In this document: in pieces, positions 1 to 12,689 of the stretch
How positions within the stretch are numbered: position 1 is the first letter of the stretch
Layout: each line of letters starts with the position of its first letter
NCBI GenBank assembly: GCA_031216445.1
Contig: CM062210.1
Location: 5,514,501 to 5,578,500 of the forward strand
Origin: Lateolabrax maculatus
Taxonomy: Eukaryota; Chordata; Actinopteri; Acropomatiformes; Lateolabracidae
Reading direction: 5' to 3'
DNA length: 64,000 nt
Made by a program: the position numbers and the translations under genes
The notes under the pieces: generated by a model
What the model was told of the DNA's origin: nothing
What the model saw: only the letters and a program-made list of their open reading frames with translations
Databases searched by the model: none

Positions 1-3000
1 ATGTAGAGGGCCTTCTGCTACCACTCCCTTTTTATCTACTGTTATCCATGGTAATCAGTCGCTCAGTAGTTAGAAAATAAACAGTTATTTTAGTCTGTTA
101 TTTCCCCAGTACATCTTGAGAAACAAATTATTTTCCCCCCTGTTGGTTTACCTATTTCTGCACAGAAGAAAATGTAACTCTTACCAGCCCTTGTCTTGCA
201 TCTTACAAAGCTCAACCGGTCATCATGGCTTTCCATTTGTCAGTGTTTCTTTTCATGTAGCCAAAGTTCTGCTGCTCATTGAGGCATTTCATTTATTTGA
301 AACAATTTTCCCAATAGTATGCACCAAAAACTGTCAACAACCTAATCTACATTCACAATCACACAGTTGTTTCTGTTGTGGAATACAGAGTTCAGAGTGT
401 TATTCTTCACAGGTTTCAACATCTATGAAATTAAAGTTTTATTTTTGAATTAAATCTGAACTATGAACAAAGCCAGCTGGTTGACGTTTGTTCTGATTTA
501 TAAAAATTTCAACATTGTTTTTGGCTGCAGGCTGAAGACCTTGTAGCTGTTTTTTTTTTTTTTTTTGAAGATTTTTTTTTCTCTCTAATTAGTGATTTAA
601 AAAAACTGTTTTTAAGCTTTGAAAATCCTCTCTCCAGTCTCAAACCTTAGCTTCAGCAGTTGTGACGTGAAATCTGTATCTCTTTGTAAAACTCATGAGA
701 AATGGATATAAAATTCTTATAATACAAAGATTCAATTCAGTGGTTGATGCTCTGATAAATGTATTCATCGTCCGTCTGTATTACATTCATGATTGTATGT
801 GGTTAATAAGTAATTGTGGGCCTGTGCATCTTGTGATCTGCAGGACTATGCCAAAATCTTGGTAAAACGCAGATCTTTATTTAACAAAAGTATGTGTTTG
901 TCATCACTTCTTGTTGGGGCATGGCCTGTTGATCACAGCGGATAAATAAGGAATTACAGTAATTAATGCAAAGATAAATAAGAATATATAGTTATATTGC
1001 TGTGACTTTAGGAGACAATATTATCAGAAGTTAGAGAAAAAACATTTTAGGCATTTAGACTGACATGGGCTTTGTCTGATGTCATAGATTTGTATTGTAA
1101 TAGACTGTTAGTGAGCTCGCCATTTCAAAGGACATGCATCAGTGAAAATCCTCGAATAATATGCTCTACAAAGCACCAGTGACTGTTTAGGGAGCTCAAG
1201 GGATCCATACCCCCCCCCCAGTGAGCTGAGCCTCGCTGCATACAAAGCCTCATAAAGATTTTTATGTTGTTAGTCCTGTAAGGCTGCTGCGTTGATCACA
1301 GCTCAGCGTTTGGTGTGTGGTTGCACAGTAAACAGCGAATCCTGTATGTTTCATTATAAATAAAGGAAAGAAGAGAGAAAAAAAAAAAGAATGTACAAAA
1401 ATGATTTTACATAGGGGCATTTATTATCCTGGCCTGATTTAGCCATCTGTTAAAATCATAGTAATACAACTCTGCCATTCAGCTTTTTGTAAATAATTGA
1501 GTGGCCTGCTGATGTATACTGTGTATACTTTCGGCTGCATTGTGAGACAGCTATCAAATATTGAAAAGCATTTATTTGTGGTATCCTTCATGCTGGCACA
1601 AGATAACTAAGAGTGTTACACATACTGGATATTTCTGATTTTTAAAAATGTTTAGTGTTTTGCAGGTATGGTTGCTGCGTCTGTGTATTGTGTGGCGTGA
1701 AAGTGGTTTGACTCTCTCTACAGTACAATGCAAGGGCACAAATGAGTGATTGCAGGGAGGCAGCAGGGACACAGTGATCTCAGCAGTTATATTTACAAGG
1801 ATGCTTATGTGAACCAAATATGGTAAGATTCTCTTTAATGTCAGGTTCCAACCTGTGATTGCACATTAGCTTGAGAGACTGGTGCTCCCCAGCACTGTAA
1901 TTACCTACAGTAAGTGTCTTCAGCCAAGAGAATGGCAGCTCGCACAGGCAGGGGGCGGACTTTTGTCTCAATTAGTCTTCTCTGTTTCATCTCCTTCCTC
2001 TCCAAAGACATCAGTGGCAAGGAGATTGGAGTTTGTCCTGCATACAGCTGGTGGGCTCATCCTCTCCTTGACACAACAGAGAAATGTCATAGAATAAAAC
2101 AGGAAGCATTCAAAAGCTTTCTTTTGAAGCGAATGCATTCGTTTTGATGTCTGGCATTGCTCTACAGTTCAATTTGTGCTCTGCAAACAAATTGCATCCT
2201 TTCTGACGAAGGAACTGAGCAGTAACATCTGCTGCTGTCTGTGAAAGCAGCCTCTGATAGAGGTTTGATAGCTGACAGCTTTTGATAAGTCACTTATGAC
2301 AATTTGTCTTTTGGTCTTCAGTGTTTATTTCTGCTGTTCCCCATTAGTGCTCCGTCTGGAGAAGGCCACATGCTGACGCCGGGCTTTGATGTCAAACATT
2401 ATCAAACAAGTGTTTGGTTCCAGATCTTTTGAATGTTCTTTCTACCTGTCACAATAAGACAACCAAACCTCACCAGAATCAAATAAATGGAAGATAAGCT
2501 TTCATCACATTCATACACATAAACATTATTATAGTATAGAGCTTGTCTGAGAATTATATACTTCAAAAATGTTATGAGGAAGTCGAGATGTAGCCTCTCC
2601 TGACCTCTCCAGAGCGCCTTACAGTCATGTACCAGTGTTAAAACAGAGTGAAGCACCAGCAGGTTACTATTTATGGTTACAAAAGCTCAGAGAGGGCAAA
2701 AGGCATAACTGTCATCATGACAGGGTATTGGGGTGTCAAAGGGGCAGGAAGCACTACAGGCAAGGTCTGCCAGTGTTATATGAGGATTTTGGCGACAGTC
2801 AGAACAGGAACAAGCCACAAATGTCTCACCAGCCCTTCATGCAAAAATGCCAGAGAACAGAAAGGGAACGTGCAGCAGGCAACCTGCATCAGGTAAGGCT
2901 TTCACATGGAAATACATCTCTTTTGTCGCCCACAGTGGTGTTCCTTCCATTCTCCGGTCACGCAGTGTCGAGGTGTTTTTACATGTTTTAAGAGGAAAAA

Positions 3001-4600
3001 GGTCAAAGTTACTTAAACTAAAGTCACTAAAACGCCCTGGTCAGAACTGTATAATTGGCAAACTGTTGACTGATGTCATGGCCTGACCACTGAATTTGAT
3101 TGATGAACATGATGACCAGATGCAGCCATTTTTCTAAACTTAAGATACAAACTGGCAAGTCCATGTGATATAAGCTGAAATCAGGACATTTTTCAGACCG
3201 ATGCAAATCCCTGTTTGTATTTTTATTTTGAAGTTAAGTAGGCGTTTTATCAGCCCATATGAAAATGAGTATCAAAGTCAGGGCTATGTTTTGGTTGATT
3301 TGGCAATTTTGGCAGTAATTATGCATTTGCAAACATTAAAATGGTAAGTGATTTTGGGCACAGCTCCACTGTAAGGGACTGATTTTATCAGTATTTATAT
3401 CATAAAATGTTAGACCCAAACCAATTCTGTTTCAGTGGAATCACTGCAATGAGTGGATCGCTCATTAAGGTGAAGCTAATTTGTGTGTTGCTGTTAAAAT
3501 TCAACTTTGGGGGACTCTCACATAATCACATCATTGGCCGAGTCGGTTGTGAGACAGGAGTAGATAATACAAAAACATTACCTTAAATTAAAGCTGCCCT
3601 GTGTAGTTCTTGATCAATAGCAGAGCTGGATGGAGTGATATAAAGTGGCACGTTGTTTTGTCTGTTGCGCTTTTTCGCTGATTCTCAGTGGCAGCACCGT
3701 GCTAAGAAATAGCAACGCACCAACTGAGGCAGTGAAGAAGACTGCTACCAAGCACACATGCATGTAAACAGTGCACGATTTAAAATTATATAAATAAAAA
3801 ATCAGCTCTGCAAATGTTTTATGAGAAAGAAAATGCACTCAAAGGCAACATGCCTCAAAGATGCACAATGAGTTTTGCACTAATTATTTAAAGACTAGCA
3901 GTCTAACAGCGATTCAGTTTATTTCGGGTAGATATAAAATGCATTTCACAAAAATCTGATTCACTCAAATCAAATTACCCACAATTTTATGTATTTTAAT
4001 ACCATATTCACCCAAATGACGAGGTCACAACCTACATTACAGAAGCTGATTTATGCTGTAATAAACCCAAACACATACTACCACTTTAATGACCTAAAAT
4101 AGTTGTTTTTTATTGTTCCTCTAAACTGTCAAGTGGTAGTCAACCCACCCATTTACTCATTTTAAAATCTTCTCTGCAGGTACATTCTGAATTCACCACC
4201 CACACTGTTTTCAGGGCATTGTGAGCACTGACACCATCTGGCATTAAGTGAATCACTCTGAGAAATACCGCTGCTGCGTTGATGCCTGACTGCCCAGGGC
4301 AACTCGGGCAAGTGCTTTGTAGTTGAAGATATGTCTAATAGATCGGCGCAGGGCCAGAAATCCGACTGTCCACCTGAGGCCACAGACGAGGGTCAAACAA
4401 GTCAGCAGAGAAATGCTGAGGTTTAATCACCAAGCAGTTAAGTGTTGAAGGGCGACCAGAAAATTCAAACCACGGGCAAATGTATGAGCCGGGGGTGGTG
4501 GGGGGGAAAAAAATGAGATGATGTTTGTGATTTTACTTTTTTACTACAGTCCCCTCTAATACAACTGCCAAGTCTTTTTGTGTTGATGGTTCGCTTTAAT
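1..4600. other. Intergenic, no gene recognised
   Basis: I see no coding exon here. The open frames are short, have no recognisable domain and are not bounded by splice sites that join into a protein. An AATAAA-like string near 1,358 could end a transcript entering from the left, but nothing upstream in the window supports that. The rest is ordinary AT-rich fish intergenic sequence. Confidence 0.5.
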
Positions 4601-4880
4601 GTCAAAAACTCCTCATCTGCAGGCTTGCAAAATTTGCATGCCAGGTATCATCTATTCCCCCAAGCCCCAATCCCCATAAAACTCATTGCCTCCCCTCCCT
4701 TTGCCCCCTGCGCAGGTGACAAGCTAAAATGAGAGATAGCTTCATTTGCTTCCTATAGCTAATTGGATTAGTGCTTAAGGCACTACAATAACGGCTGAAT
4801 TTAGAGAGGCAGGCGGAGAGAATGGGGGAGTGGGGAGCTGAGTGGTGGAGCCAATTTTCCAGTGAAATGAGCTTTGCTCC
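4600..4880. promoter_or_regulatory. Possible conserved noncoding element with homeodomain site
   Basis: This is a non-repetitive, mixed-composition stretch with no open frame. It carries TAATTGGATTA at 4,760-4,770, which fits the P3 palindrome (TAAT, three bases, ATTA) bound by dimers of paired-class homeodomain proteins. Complex sequence of this kind inside otherwise AT-rich intergenic DNA resembles a cis-regulatory element. Conservation cannot be tested here, so the call rests on composition and one motif. Confidence 0.3.
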
Positions 4881-5259
4881 AGGTGAAGGGAAACTTCCTG
4901 CAGAGAAATAGAGAAGCTCTGTGTCGGGAGATTTTATGCTACCAGACGCAGTAATGTGTCACAGAGTTTACATTCAGTGTGTTACAAGAAGGGGCACAGA
5001 GTCGTAAATGACATGTTTTTGATACCATCGTCAAGCAGCCAAATTAATTACATGTCATAATAGGAGATGATTGTGTCCTTTATGTCGTGGTCGTGGTGAA
5101 TACCTGATTCTGATTGGCTGGAGGGTATGTGTCAATTTTAGTTAGCAGTGCAGCTCTGATGTTGCAATGTCAAAGACGATTTTTAAAGTATTTTGAAACC
5201 AGCATAGTTTTGATCCTTCTTCCTGCCTTTTGCTCGTGCATTGCTACGTTTTGTGATGT

Positions 5260-5294
5260 TGTGTGTGTGTGTGTGTGTGTGTATGTGTGTGTGT
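5260..5294. repeat. (TG)n microsatellite
   Basis: An almost perfect TG dinucleotide run with one interruption. It creates spurious Cys-Val or Thr-His open frames on the two strands. Confidence 0.9.
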
Positions 5295-6474
5295 ATCGCA
5301 TCCCTTGTGTACGTCCTTGTGTGTCTGCATAAGTTAAATACAAATCATAAAAACACTGCGTAAAGTCCATTGGGTATCTTAATTGTATTAACCTGAGTAT
5401 ACATAAACTTCATGGATTATACCTTACATAATGGCAGTTATATGTCAGGTCTATTATGGTCATGCTTCTCATATGTAAAGGACTGATAACTTATTTCAAA
5501 CTATGCATTTTAAAGTTACTACGTGTAGAATTGTATGTGATATCTTTCTAATTGTAGGGTTGAGCACCTTGAGCCACCAGAGGGCACCAAAGTGAGACAT
5601 TTTTTTTATTTTAAAAACAATCTTGTATGTCAAATATCACTGCATTTGTTTGTCAGCGTACCCTGCAGTGAAAATATGAGTATCTTTTATCAGAGATGAC
5701 TTCAGCCATTGTTGAGTCTTACTGCACCCTGGCAGGAGGCTGCCATAGCAATAATCAGGGCAGAGTGACTAACTCAATGTGCAAAACAGCAAACAATGGT
5801 GGAAAATTACATAATAAGTCTGTTCAAGAGCTTTGAAAAAATATCTTAATTAGCCAATTGGCATGAAACATCCGCACACTCAACTCAAAAAAAATAGCTT
5901 TTCTGTTCACCTGCAGCCACCTTTTCTGATGATTTTGTTGACAGTTTCTCACTTCACCACACATGAGTACCTGTAAATCTGCACAAAGCAGCTCTGAACA
6001 CTGGCAGCACCAGATGGTTGCAGGAGGTACGATGTTTGCAAAATGTGAATATTCAGAATTCATGTAACCTGATACTTACACTACATACTCGTGTTTACTA
6101 ATCAGCCTGTTCATATAACAGGGACAAGGGAGGTAAAAGGTTTGACATAAAGATTTTCAGTCCTTTTTTTTTTTTTTTTGTCTTCCGGCTGAGATAGGTG
6201 GACACGTGTCACACTCATTAATTCTATAAAAAACTATTTTCTTAGGCATTACACCACCAATATCTTAACGTTGCAGTAAGCAATGTTATTTAATTATTAT
6301 TTTGGTTTAACCAAAACATTTTGACCATCTCATATCACTAACAATATTTTATTGGGTTTATTCAAATAAATGTGTCTAAATGTGCTTATACCTTTTGACA
6401 GGTAAGTGCTAAAACAGACATGTAGTTAGATAAAACAGTTGTCAACCTTGACGTTCCTCTTCAAGCCAAGCAAA

Positions 6475-6514
<40 letters not shown>
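6475..6514. repeat. (TG)n microsatellite
   Basis: A perfect TG run of about 40 bases. Confidence 0.95.
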
Positions 6515-6516
<2 letters not shown>

Positions 6517-6597
6517 AGTGTGTCATTTAGTGTGAGGTGGTTAAGCGGAGTGAAGGTTTTGCATTGTGTATGTTTAAATTGCCTACTGCAGCTTTAA

Positions 6598-6690
6598 GGT
6601 ACCCTGTGGTGATTTTTTTAAACAAATAAAGTAATATTTACATTCAGTGTTTCTCACTAAAATGCTTTGAGGCCAAACTGTTGAAGCAAT
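6598..6690 (+). repeat. Short dispersed repeat, copy 1
   Basis: This copy contains TACCCTGTGGTG followed by T-rich sequence and TTCAGTGTTTCTCACTAAAA. A related stretch lies near 8,250-8,475: it has ATTCAGAGTTTCTCACTAAA and ends in the complement of the opening motif (CACCACAGGGTA). The shared words suggest two decayed copies of one short interspersed element. The family is not identified. Confidence 0.4.
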
Positions 6691-8249
6691 TTTTGGATGA
6701 ATTTAAAACCTACATTGTTAACATTCATGCTCTCATGCTAGAAGTCCTCTTTTTCCTTGCCTTTGTTTGGTCAGTGTTGCCAAACTCGGCAACAAAAAGT
6801 AGGCCACTCGGAACATACTACTCAGGCTTATATTCCAAAATATCAAAATTACATAAAACAAACTGCTCAGTAAGTTAAGTTAATAAATGTAGCAGTTACT
6901 GTCAGGAAACAGGGAAAGAAATCAGTTGGAGGCACAGTATTAAAACATGACATGAAATAGAAAATTGCTGAGATGCAATGGAGAAGACATGGACCTATGG
7001 CCATTCTGCAGCGCTGATTTATCTGACGAGAGAGGCAATTTAACACTTCTGCGCTGATTTGTGGGTGTTCTTCATGCCCTGTCCACCCAGATCAATATGG
7101 GTGTCAGTGTTATGGCCTTAAATTACTGTTAGATGCTCATTACGAAAGCTCAATAGAATTGGTGGTGTTAGGACGGTGTATGTGTGCGCGTGTGTGGAGT
7201 GCACCTGCGAGTGCATCTCACTGAAGTGCCTGCCAATAAACACCAAGGCCATGAGGTGGTTTGAGTTGCAGAGGTTTAATCAACCAGAGGCATGATCTCT
7301 CCCTCTCACGCATACACACTCAAACACACACACACGAAGCAGTGGGGAAAAGGCCGAACTCTCCTTGAAGTTACCTTCTGAAACTGCATGTCTCCAGGTA
7401 TACAATGTAATATATAATAAATAATGTTGCAGTGCAGATAAAACATGAAATAATATGTCCACAATGGGATGATCAAAGGCCAGAAAAAGCAATAAAAGAA
7501 GTGCGTCTATCCATCAACGGGCTGCTGAACACCAAGAATGATCTCGGTCTCAGGTGGACTGGATGCCTGACAGAGACTCTCCTCTCTAAATCACATGGCT
7601 GCTCTCTTATTTCCTGGATGACTGGACAGTTTCTCCCCTCAGCCATGTACAAAACAAGCAACTTCTGAAAGAGAAACTTCACCAGTCAGTCAATGGTGAG
7701 TCGCATTTATGTATTATTGATTTGTTTTGTTTTGTTGTTTTTGTGTTCCTGCTCATAGCCACATCACTGCATCTTATGAGGCTTTAAGAATTAATAGAAT
7801 CCCACACAAACTTTGAAAATATTTTCCAGTGTCTTGCTTGTTGCTTTGAAAAGGAGCATGTTTATGGGTTTACCAACTATATTTGTTAAAATATAGATTA
7901 GGTGGACATGCTAAGAATTGCAGCTTATTTCTTGGAGCAAATGTGCAGCCTTCTGTTGGATAACGTGTCCAACAGCAGCCTCCTGTTCCTCTGGAAGAAC
8001 ACAGACAGTATCAGACTATCAGGGTTACCTGGCTTCCAGACCTGCCGATGGCTGATGTGCTCGGCTGGCTGACTGTCTCGGGACACGAGTGAGACAGTCC
8101 TAATGAGAGATAAGGAAGGAGCAGAGGCACGTCTGTGTGTTTCTGCATGTGTTCGTGTTGAGATCAGACGGCCGGGGTAGGGCAGCCTTGAAAAATGCTT
8201 TTTGTGTATTCAGAAAAGGTTTTCTGAAGTAACATTCGTTTAAACCACT

Positions 8250-8475
8250 TAACCAACAGGGTTTTGTTTATATTCAGAGTTTCTCACTAAAACACACAGT
8301 ATGCATCCAGCTTAGCAAACATGTTGAACGCTTTTACTACCTCCAAAGGTTTTATTTTATTTTTTTTTCACCATGCACAGCATTGTTTATATCAGCATGC
8401 AGTCTCCCTCTCCTCTTTTAATATTACAATGCCACCTTTTAACAGCAACATGCACCACAGGGTATGTTTAAGTTG
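8250..8475 (+). repeat. Short dispersed repeat, copy 2
   Basis: This shares TTTCTCACTAAAA and its surroundings with the stretch at 6,598-6,690, and ends in CACCACAGGGTATG, the inverse of that copy's start. It is probably a longer, decayed copy of the same nonautonomous element. The family is not identified. Confidence 0.4.
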
Positions 8476-8757
8476 GAATACTTCTGTAATTCTGGAGAAA
8501 TCAGAATAAATACTATTTAAAGTGGCAACAAACCATCTGTCTGCTTATCAACTCCTTGATCAAAACAGAACATAGTAACTGTTCCAACTGCTCATTTTAG
8601 AAAGGCCACCGCAAGATAATCCAGACTCTGTGTCTCCAGATTCTTCCGATTAGTCGTTATCTGCCTATTTCTTTCAAGTCTGTTCACTCAGAACAGTCTT
8701 ATAGGCTAAACATCGTACAGCCTGCAGGAACTTTTTACATCGGATCATCATCTCCGG

Positions 8758-9011
8758 CTTATTCCAGAGATGGCCAAGACAACGGAGGCTTCAACCCGGC
8801 TCTGCCGACCAGAAGTGCTCCCAGGCAGCGCCGACACCGTAAACAAAGGTGGGGGGACGAGCGTAGGCCAAAGCTGACTCCTCAACAACAACCTCTACCC
8901 AGCCTTTTCCTCGCCAGTGTTCGGTCTCTGGCGAACAAAATGGATGATCTGCAGCTGAAGATGACCAGTCAGAAAAGGACTATGGACTGTAAACATTGTG
9001 ATAACCGCTAG
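8758..9011 (+). mobile_element. LINE ORF2 N-terminal fragment (decayed non-LTR retrotransposon)
   Basis: In the frame beginning at 8,790 the translation reads FNPALPTRSAPRQRRHRKQR and, a little further on, LPSLFLASVRSLANKMDDLQ. A basic stretch followed by LPS-hydrophobic-N/S-VRSL-NK-DEL is how the ORF2 endonuclease domain begins in fish LINEs of the CR1/L2/Rex type. The frame runs into a stop at 9,009-9,011, soon after the motif, so only the very start of ORF2 survives and no reverse transcriptase is present. It is a dead fragment; clade assignment needs a database search. Confidence 0.6.
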
Positions 9012-10397
9012 CAGCCTGGCTACCGTCTCAAGCAAGAAGCAAGCGTAAGAATCCCAATTTGAACTGGTGATAAAGCCAGAGTAAAACATCGGGCAGTATT
9101 AATAAGCAGGCAGGTTGTGTCACTTACTGATCAAGCAGAAAAAATGCCTTGTGCCATAAATCGAGCCTTAATTTTTCTGGGAAAAATCATGCCCTGCAGC
9201 AGACATGTAGGGAACCAACCTAAACACAGATGGTTTCATTATTCTTTAACAATTACACTGTGCAATTAACATTTACTTCATAATGATAAGTCAAAGCAAA
9301 AAAGATGTCTTTGCCATTATAAATGTATGTTTAGATATAGAGCGTTCAAATTATACGTACGTATATTTTGGGGTAATTTTGAATGCCAAAATGCTCCTTT
9401 TTAATACTTTTAGAATTAGAATTGCGCCTCTGTACTTTCACTGTATAACTGTTGCTGCAGTACTACACACTTTCACACTCCCTGTATCAATTATTTAAAC
9501 TGGTGAAGCTTCAAACAGTTGAACAGTTCACTGGACAATTAAAGGCCCGAATTTGTAAAAGCCACAACCTCCCAGATTGTGTGGCAGAGGATTTCCTTTG
9601 AACCATGTGGTTTTTATGGTTAAGGCTACACACTGAACGTAAAGAAAGAAAACTGAAATTCAAAGTAAGGTCAATGGATTTTTATATAATACATATGTAA
9701 ACAATGACATTTTCAAACTGTATTTTTTATGAAAATCAGAAAAAAAAGATCCGCTCAGATTCATATCTGTTGTCAAAACACTTCACTGAGCCCAGTTGCT
9801 CATAGGAACATTTTGGAGAAACCATGTTGCTAGAAGAGCACAGTGCATTCAGCGTAATTAGGATTTTGTTTGGCAGTGTCTCCGAAGCTTGTTGCCTCTG
9901 TAGATAATCCTAACAGGCTACACAATGTGTTTGTCTGAGCTATGGGAGAACTGTGAACTCAAGCCTGAGCCTGTAAGCTGCCACAGAAGAAAATGAATGA
10001 ACACCCACATTCACAACAAAGCACACTTTAAGAAAGAGAGGCAGGAAGAGAAAAACAGAGGCAGAAAGGTGGCTGTTCAAGTGATGGCACAAGGCACAGC
10101 TCCGTTCTACGGCAGAGAAATTACTTTGGAGGCTGTTTGTGTAAAAGAAAAAACTTTTGTGTGTCAAGTCTGTCCTGCATTTGTCCAGCAGTTCTAGTTT
10201 TAAAAAGTTTTTTTCTGTGAAGGGTGCAAGAATTGTAGTGCTTTGTTTCAAATTTTAGATCATCTGAATTATTTATAATTTTGACTGCAGATCATTTCTA
10301 AATTAAAAAAAAAAAAAAGCCTTGCTGAGATTTAGGTGAGAAGAGCAATGGCACTCTCATGTCTGTAGGTAGAAATTATGCCAGCAGCAGCCGCAGA

Positions 10398-10605
10398 TTA
10401 TCTTAGTTTAGCACAAAGGCTGCAAACAGGATCAAACAGCTAGCCTGGTTCTGTCCAGAGGTAACAAAATCCTCCCACCAGCAACTCTAAAGATCACTAA
10501 TTAACACTTTATATGATGTTACAAAAACTGGAAAAGAAACTGAAACTCACTTTTATTTTTAGGGGTTACATGTTGAATTGGTTATGAGCAGCAACTTCCA
10601 TATAA
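10398..10605 (+). mobile_element. Foldback repeat family, copy A
   Basis: This copy carries TTAGTTTAGCACAAAGGCTG, then AGCTAGCCTGGTTCTGTCC, then AGGTAACAAAATCC and CACTAATTAACAC. The same word order occurs at 11,746 onward, and in inverse complement near 61,360-61,522. From memory this matches a nonautonomous element that is very common in percomorph genomes, with arms ending in the GCTAGCCTGG/CTGTCC motif. It has no coding capacity. Confidence 0.6.
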
Positions 10606-11745
10606 ACATGTTAATTTGAGGTTGCTGTACGTTTCCTATTTAGATATATATTGTTGATAGATGTAAAAAAATTATAAAAAATAAAACGGTTATCATCAAT
10701 TGTTGATGACTTTGTGAGTCTGGAGCTCATTAAAACAACAGCGGGATGCAGATGCACAGCTTAGCGCCGTCAAACTGGCATCTATGACCTCCAAGGACCA
10801 CTGCATTTAACAGGGATCTGCCTCTCATTACTTATCCTTTATCTGCTGTCTCATTATACCCTTGTTCTGTTTTTTGAATTTTTCTATTACTGTCTTTGCA
10901 ATGCAAATCTTCTGCTTAAATCAGCAGCCTGGTGTATACAAAGCCAAGGGAAAAAATGACTCATCCTATTAGTGTTGAGAAATCTGGGCACTGGGGGAAG
11001 TAGTCAAGATGTAAAGGGAAAAGGCTCTGATGAATATTCCCATCATCCTAAATGCTGCTTTTTTTCACTAAAGTATGATTTATACGAGAGAGAAAGACTT
11101 CCTATAATCTTTGCAGGGCAGCATCAGGTCTGCAATAAACTAATGTGTAGCCTGTGTGCTGATATACCTTCCGGGATGGTGGATGATAGCTCATGTGTCA
11201 TGACTGCAGGCCCATCACTCGCTGCGTTCCCCCCGCAGTGTGAGCCAATATGTTTAGTAGACATAGATGTGGGCAGTGCCTAATGGAATCCAGTCAGCAT
11301 GGCCGATACCGTCAGCAAGTCACACTGCCAAGCCTCGATAACACCGGGCTCTCTCCCTCTTCGGAGCTATGGCAAGTGTCCTGGAGAGCCCTGCAGGATG
11401 TTACATATTAATACTTCTCGACATTTGCAGGCTGATAAGCAGCCGGGGTATAAATATTTTCCTTTTTATGAAACCACTTCGGCACAGATTCCTCATAGAA
11501 GACAATCTCTGGCTATTTTCTTTTCACGGACCTGTATCTGCAAACAAATTCTCTGTCCTCAGTAACCTGTTCTTCTTTAAGATGCATCGCCACACAAAGG
11601 TGAAGTAGGTCTAACGCATAAGGGAAGGTAGGGTTAGAATACAATTCATATGGCCACTGTATTGTATTATGTGGCATTAGATGAATTTTATTTATATATA
11701 TATGTATATACTCCTTCTTTTTGAACTCTATTTGATACCACAAAT

Positions 11746-12182
11746 AGCTAGCCTGGTTCTGTCCAAAGGTAACAAAATTATCTGTACAAAAACAGACGTG
11801 TAAAAAGACAATTTGCCATTTAACAGGGTTATTATGTCCTGGACTATTTACCAAACCAGTTGCCAGATAAGTGGCAGAGCATCCAGGAAGTTACTGGTCC
11901 AGATCAACAAATAGTCCTGGTTTAACCCCAGTTAAACCGCACATTGGATTAAACAAACGGGATACATTGTGTTGATTACTGAGTTTTTTTTTTTAGTCGG
12001 ATATTGTTCTATCCAAACAGAGCCAGGCTAGATGTTTCCCTCTGTTTTCAGTCTTTATGCTAAACTAAACTGACCAGCTGCCGAAGCCACCTCCATTTTT
12101 CATGAGGGTGGTATACTATTCTCATTTAACTCCCAGCAGGAATAAGTGTGTTTCCCAAAATAGGTATCAAACTATTCATTTA
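11746..12182. mobile_element. Foldback repeat family, copy B (both arms)
   Basis: The left arm begins CTAGCCTGGTTCTGTCCAA near 11,748. The right arm contains CCAAACAGAGCCAGGCTAG near 12,013-12,032, its near-exact inverse complement. Nearer the centre, GGACTATTT (about 11,840) and AAATAGTCC (about 11,909) also pair. The whole is therefore a long foldback palindrome with no coding capacity. It is the most complete of three related copies in the window and suggests a nonautonomous DNA element. Confidence 0.65.
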
Positions 12183-12235
12183 ATGGCGAGAGAACCTTCT
12201 TACATAGTTATGAGCCACACGATCACCAGCTATGA

Positions 12236-12236
<1 letters not shown>

Positions 12237-12277
<41 letters not shown>
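12237..12277. repeat. (TG)n microsatellite
   Basis: A perfect TG run of about 40 bases just right of foldback copy B. Confidence 0.95.
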
Positions 12278-12279
<2 letters not shown>

Positions 12280-12689
12280 GTTGGTTTTTTGTGCGTGTAC
12301 CTGTGTGTCTGCACGCTACGGAGCCTTGAAATCCAAATGTGAAATGCAGAGTGAAATGAATACAAACCACACGGATCTTCTCCCCCCCCCTCTGCCGAGT
12401 GAAAAATTCATGTTCTATTACCCCATCAAATATGAATTGCAGTTTATAAGATCACATTTGAAATTCCAGGTCACAGCTCATGCATTCCCAAATACTTTTG
12501 GTAACATCGTCCAGGTTTCTCTCTGGAGCCTGACACCGCCGACTGATAGGAGTAGTTTACAAATGTGTTTTTTTTCACGTCAGGAAAAGGTAAGGTAGGC
12601 TGGGACAAAGAAAAGCTATCACAGTTTTTTAATGCCGAAATAATGAAGCAGAGCTGCTGTGTATGGAGATGTATTTAAATATGTGCATG

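Noticed and set aside
116..448. 110-codon open frame, plus strand
   Set aside because: Cys/Ser/Phe-rich AT-biased composition with no domain or splice context.
11448..11462. TATA-box-like GGGGTATAAATATT
   Set aside because: A lone match in AT-rich sequence with no downstream gene on either strand.
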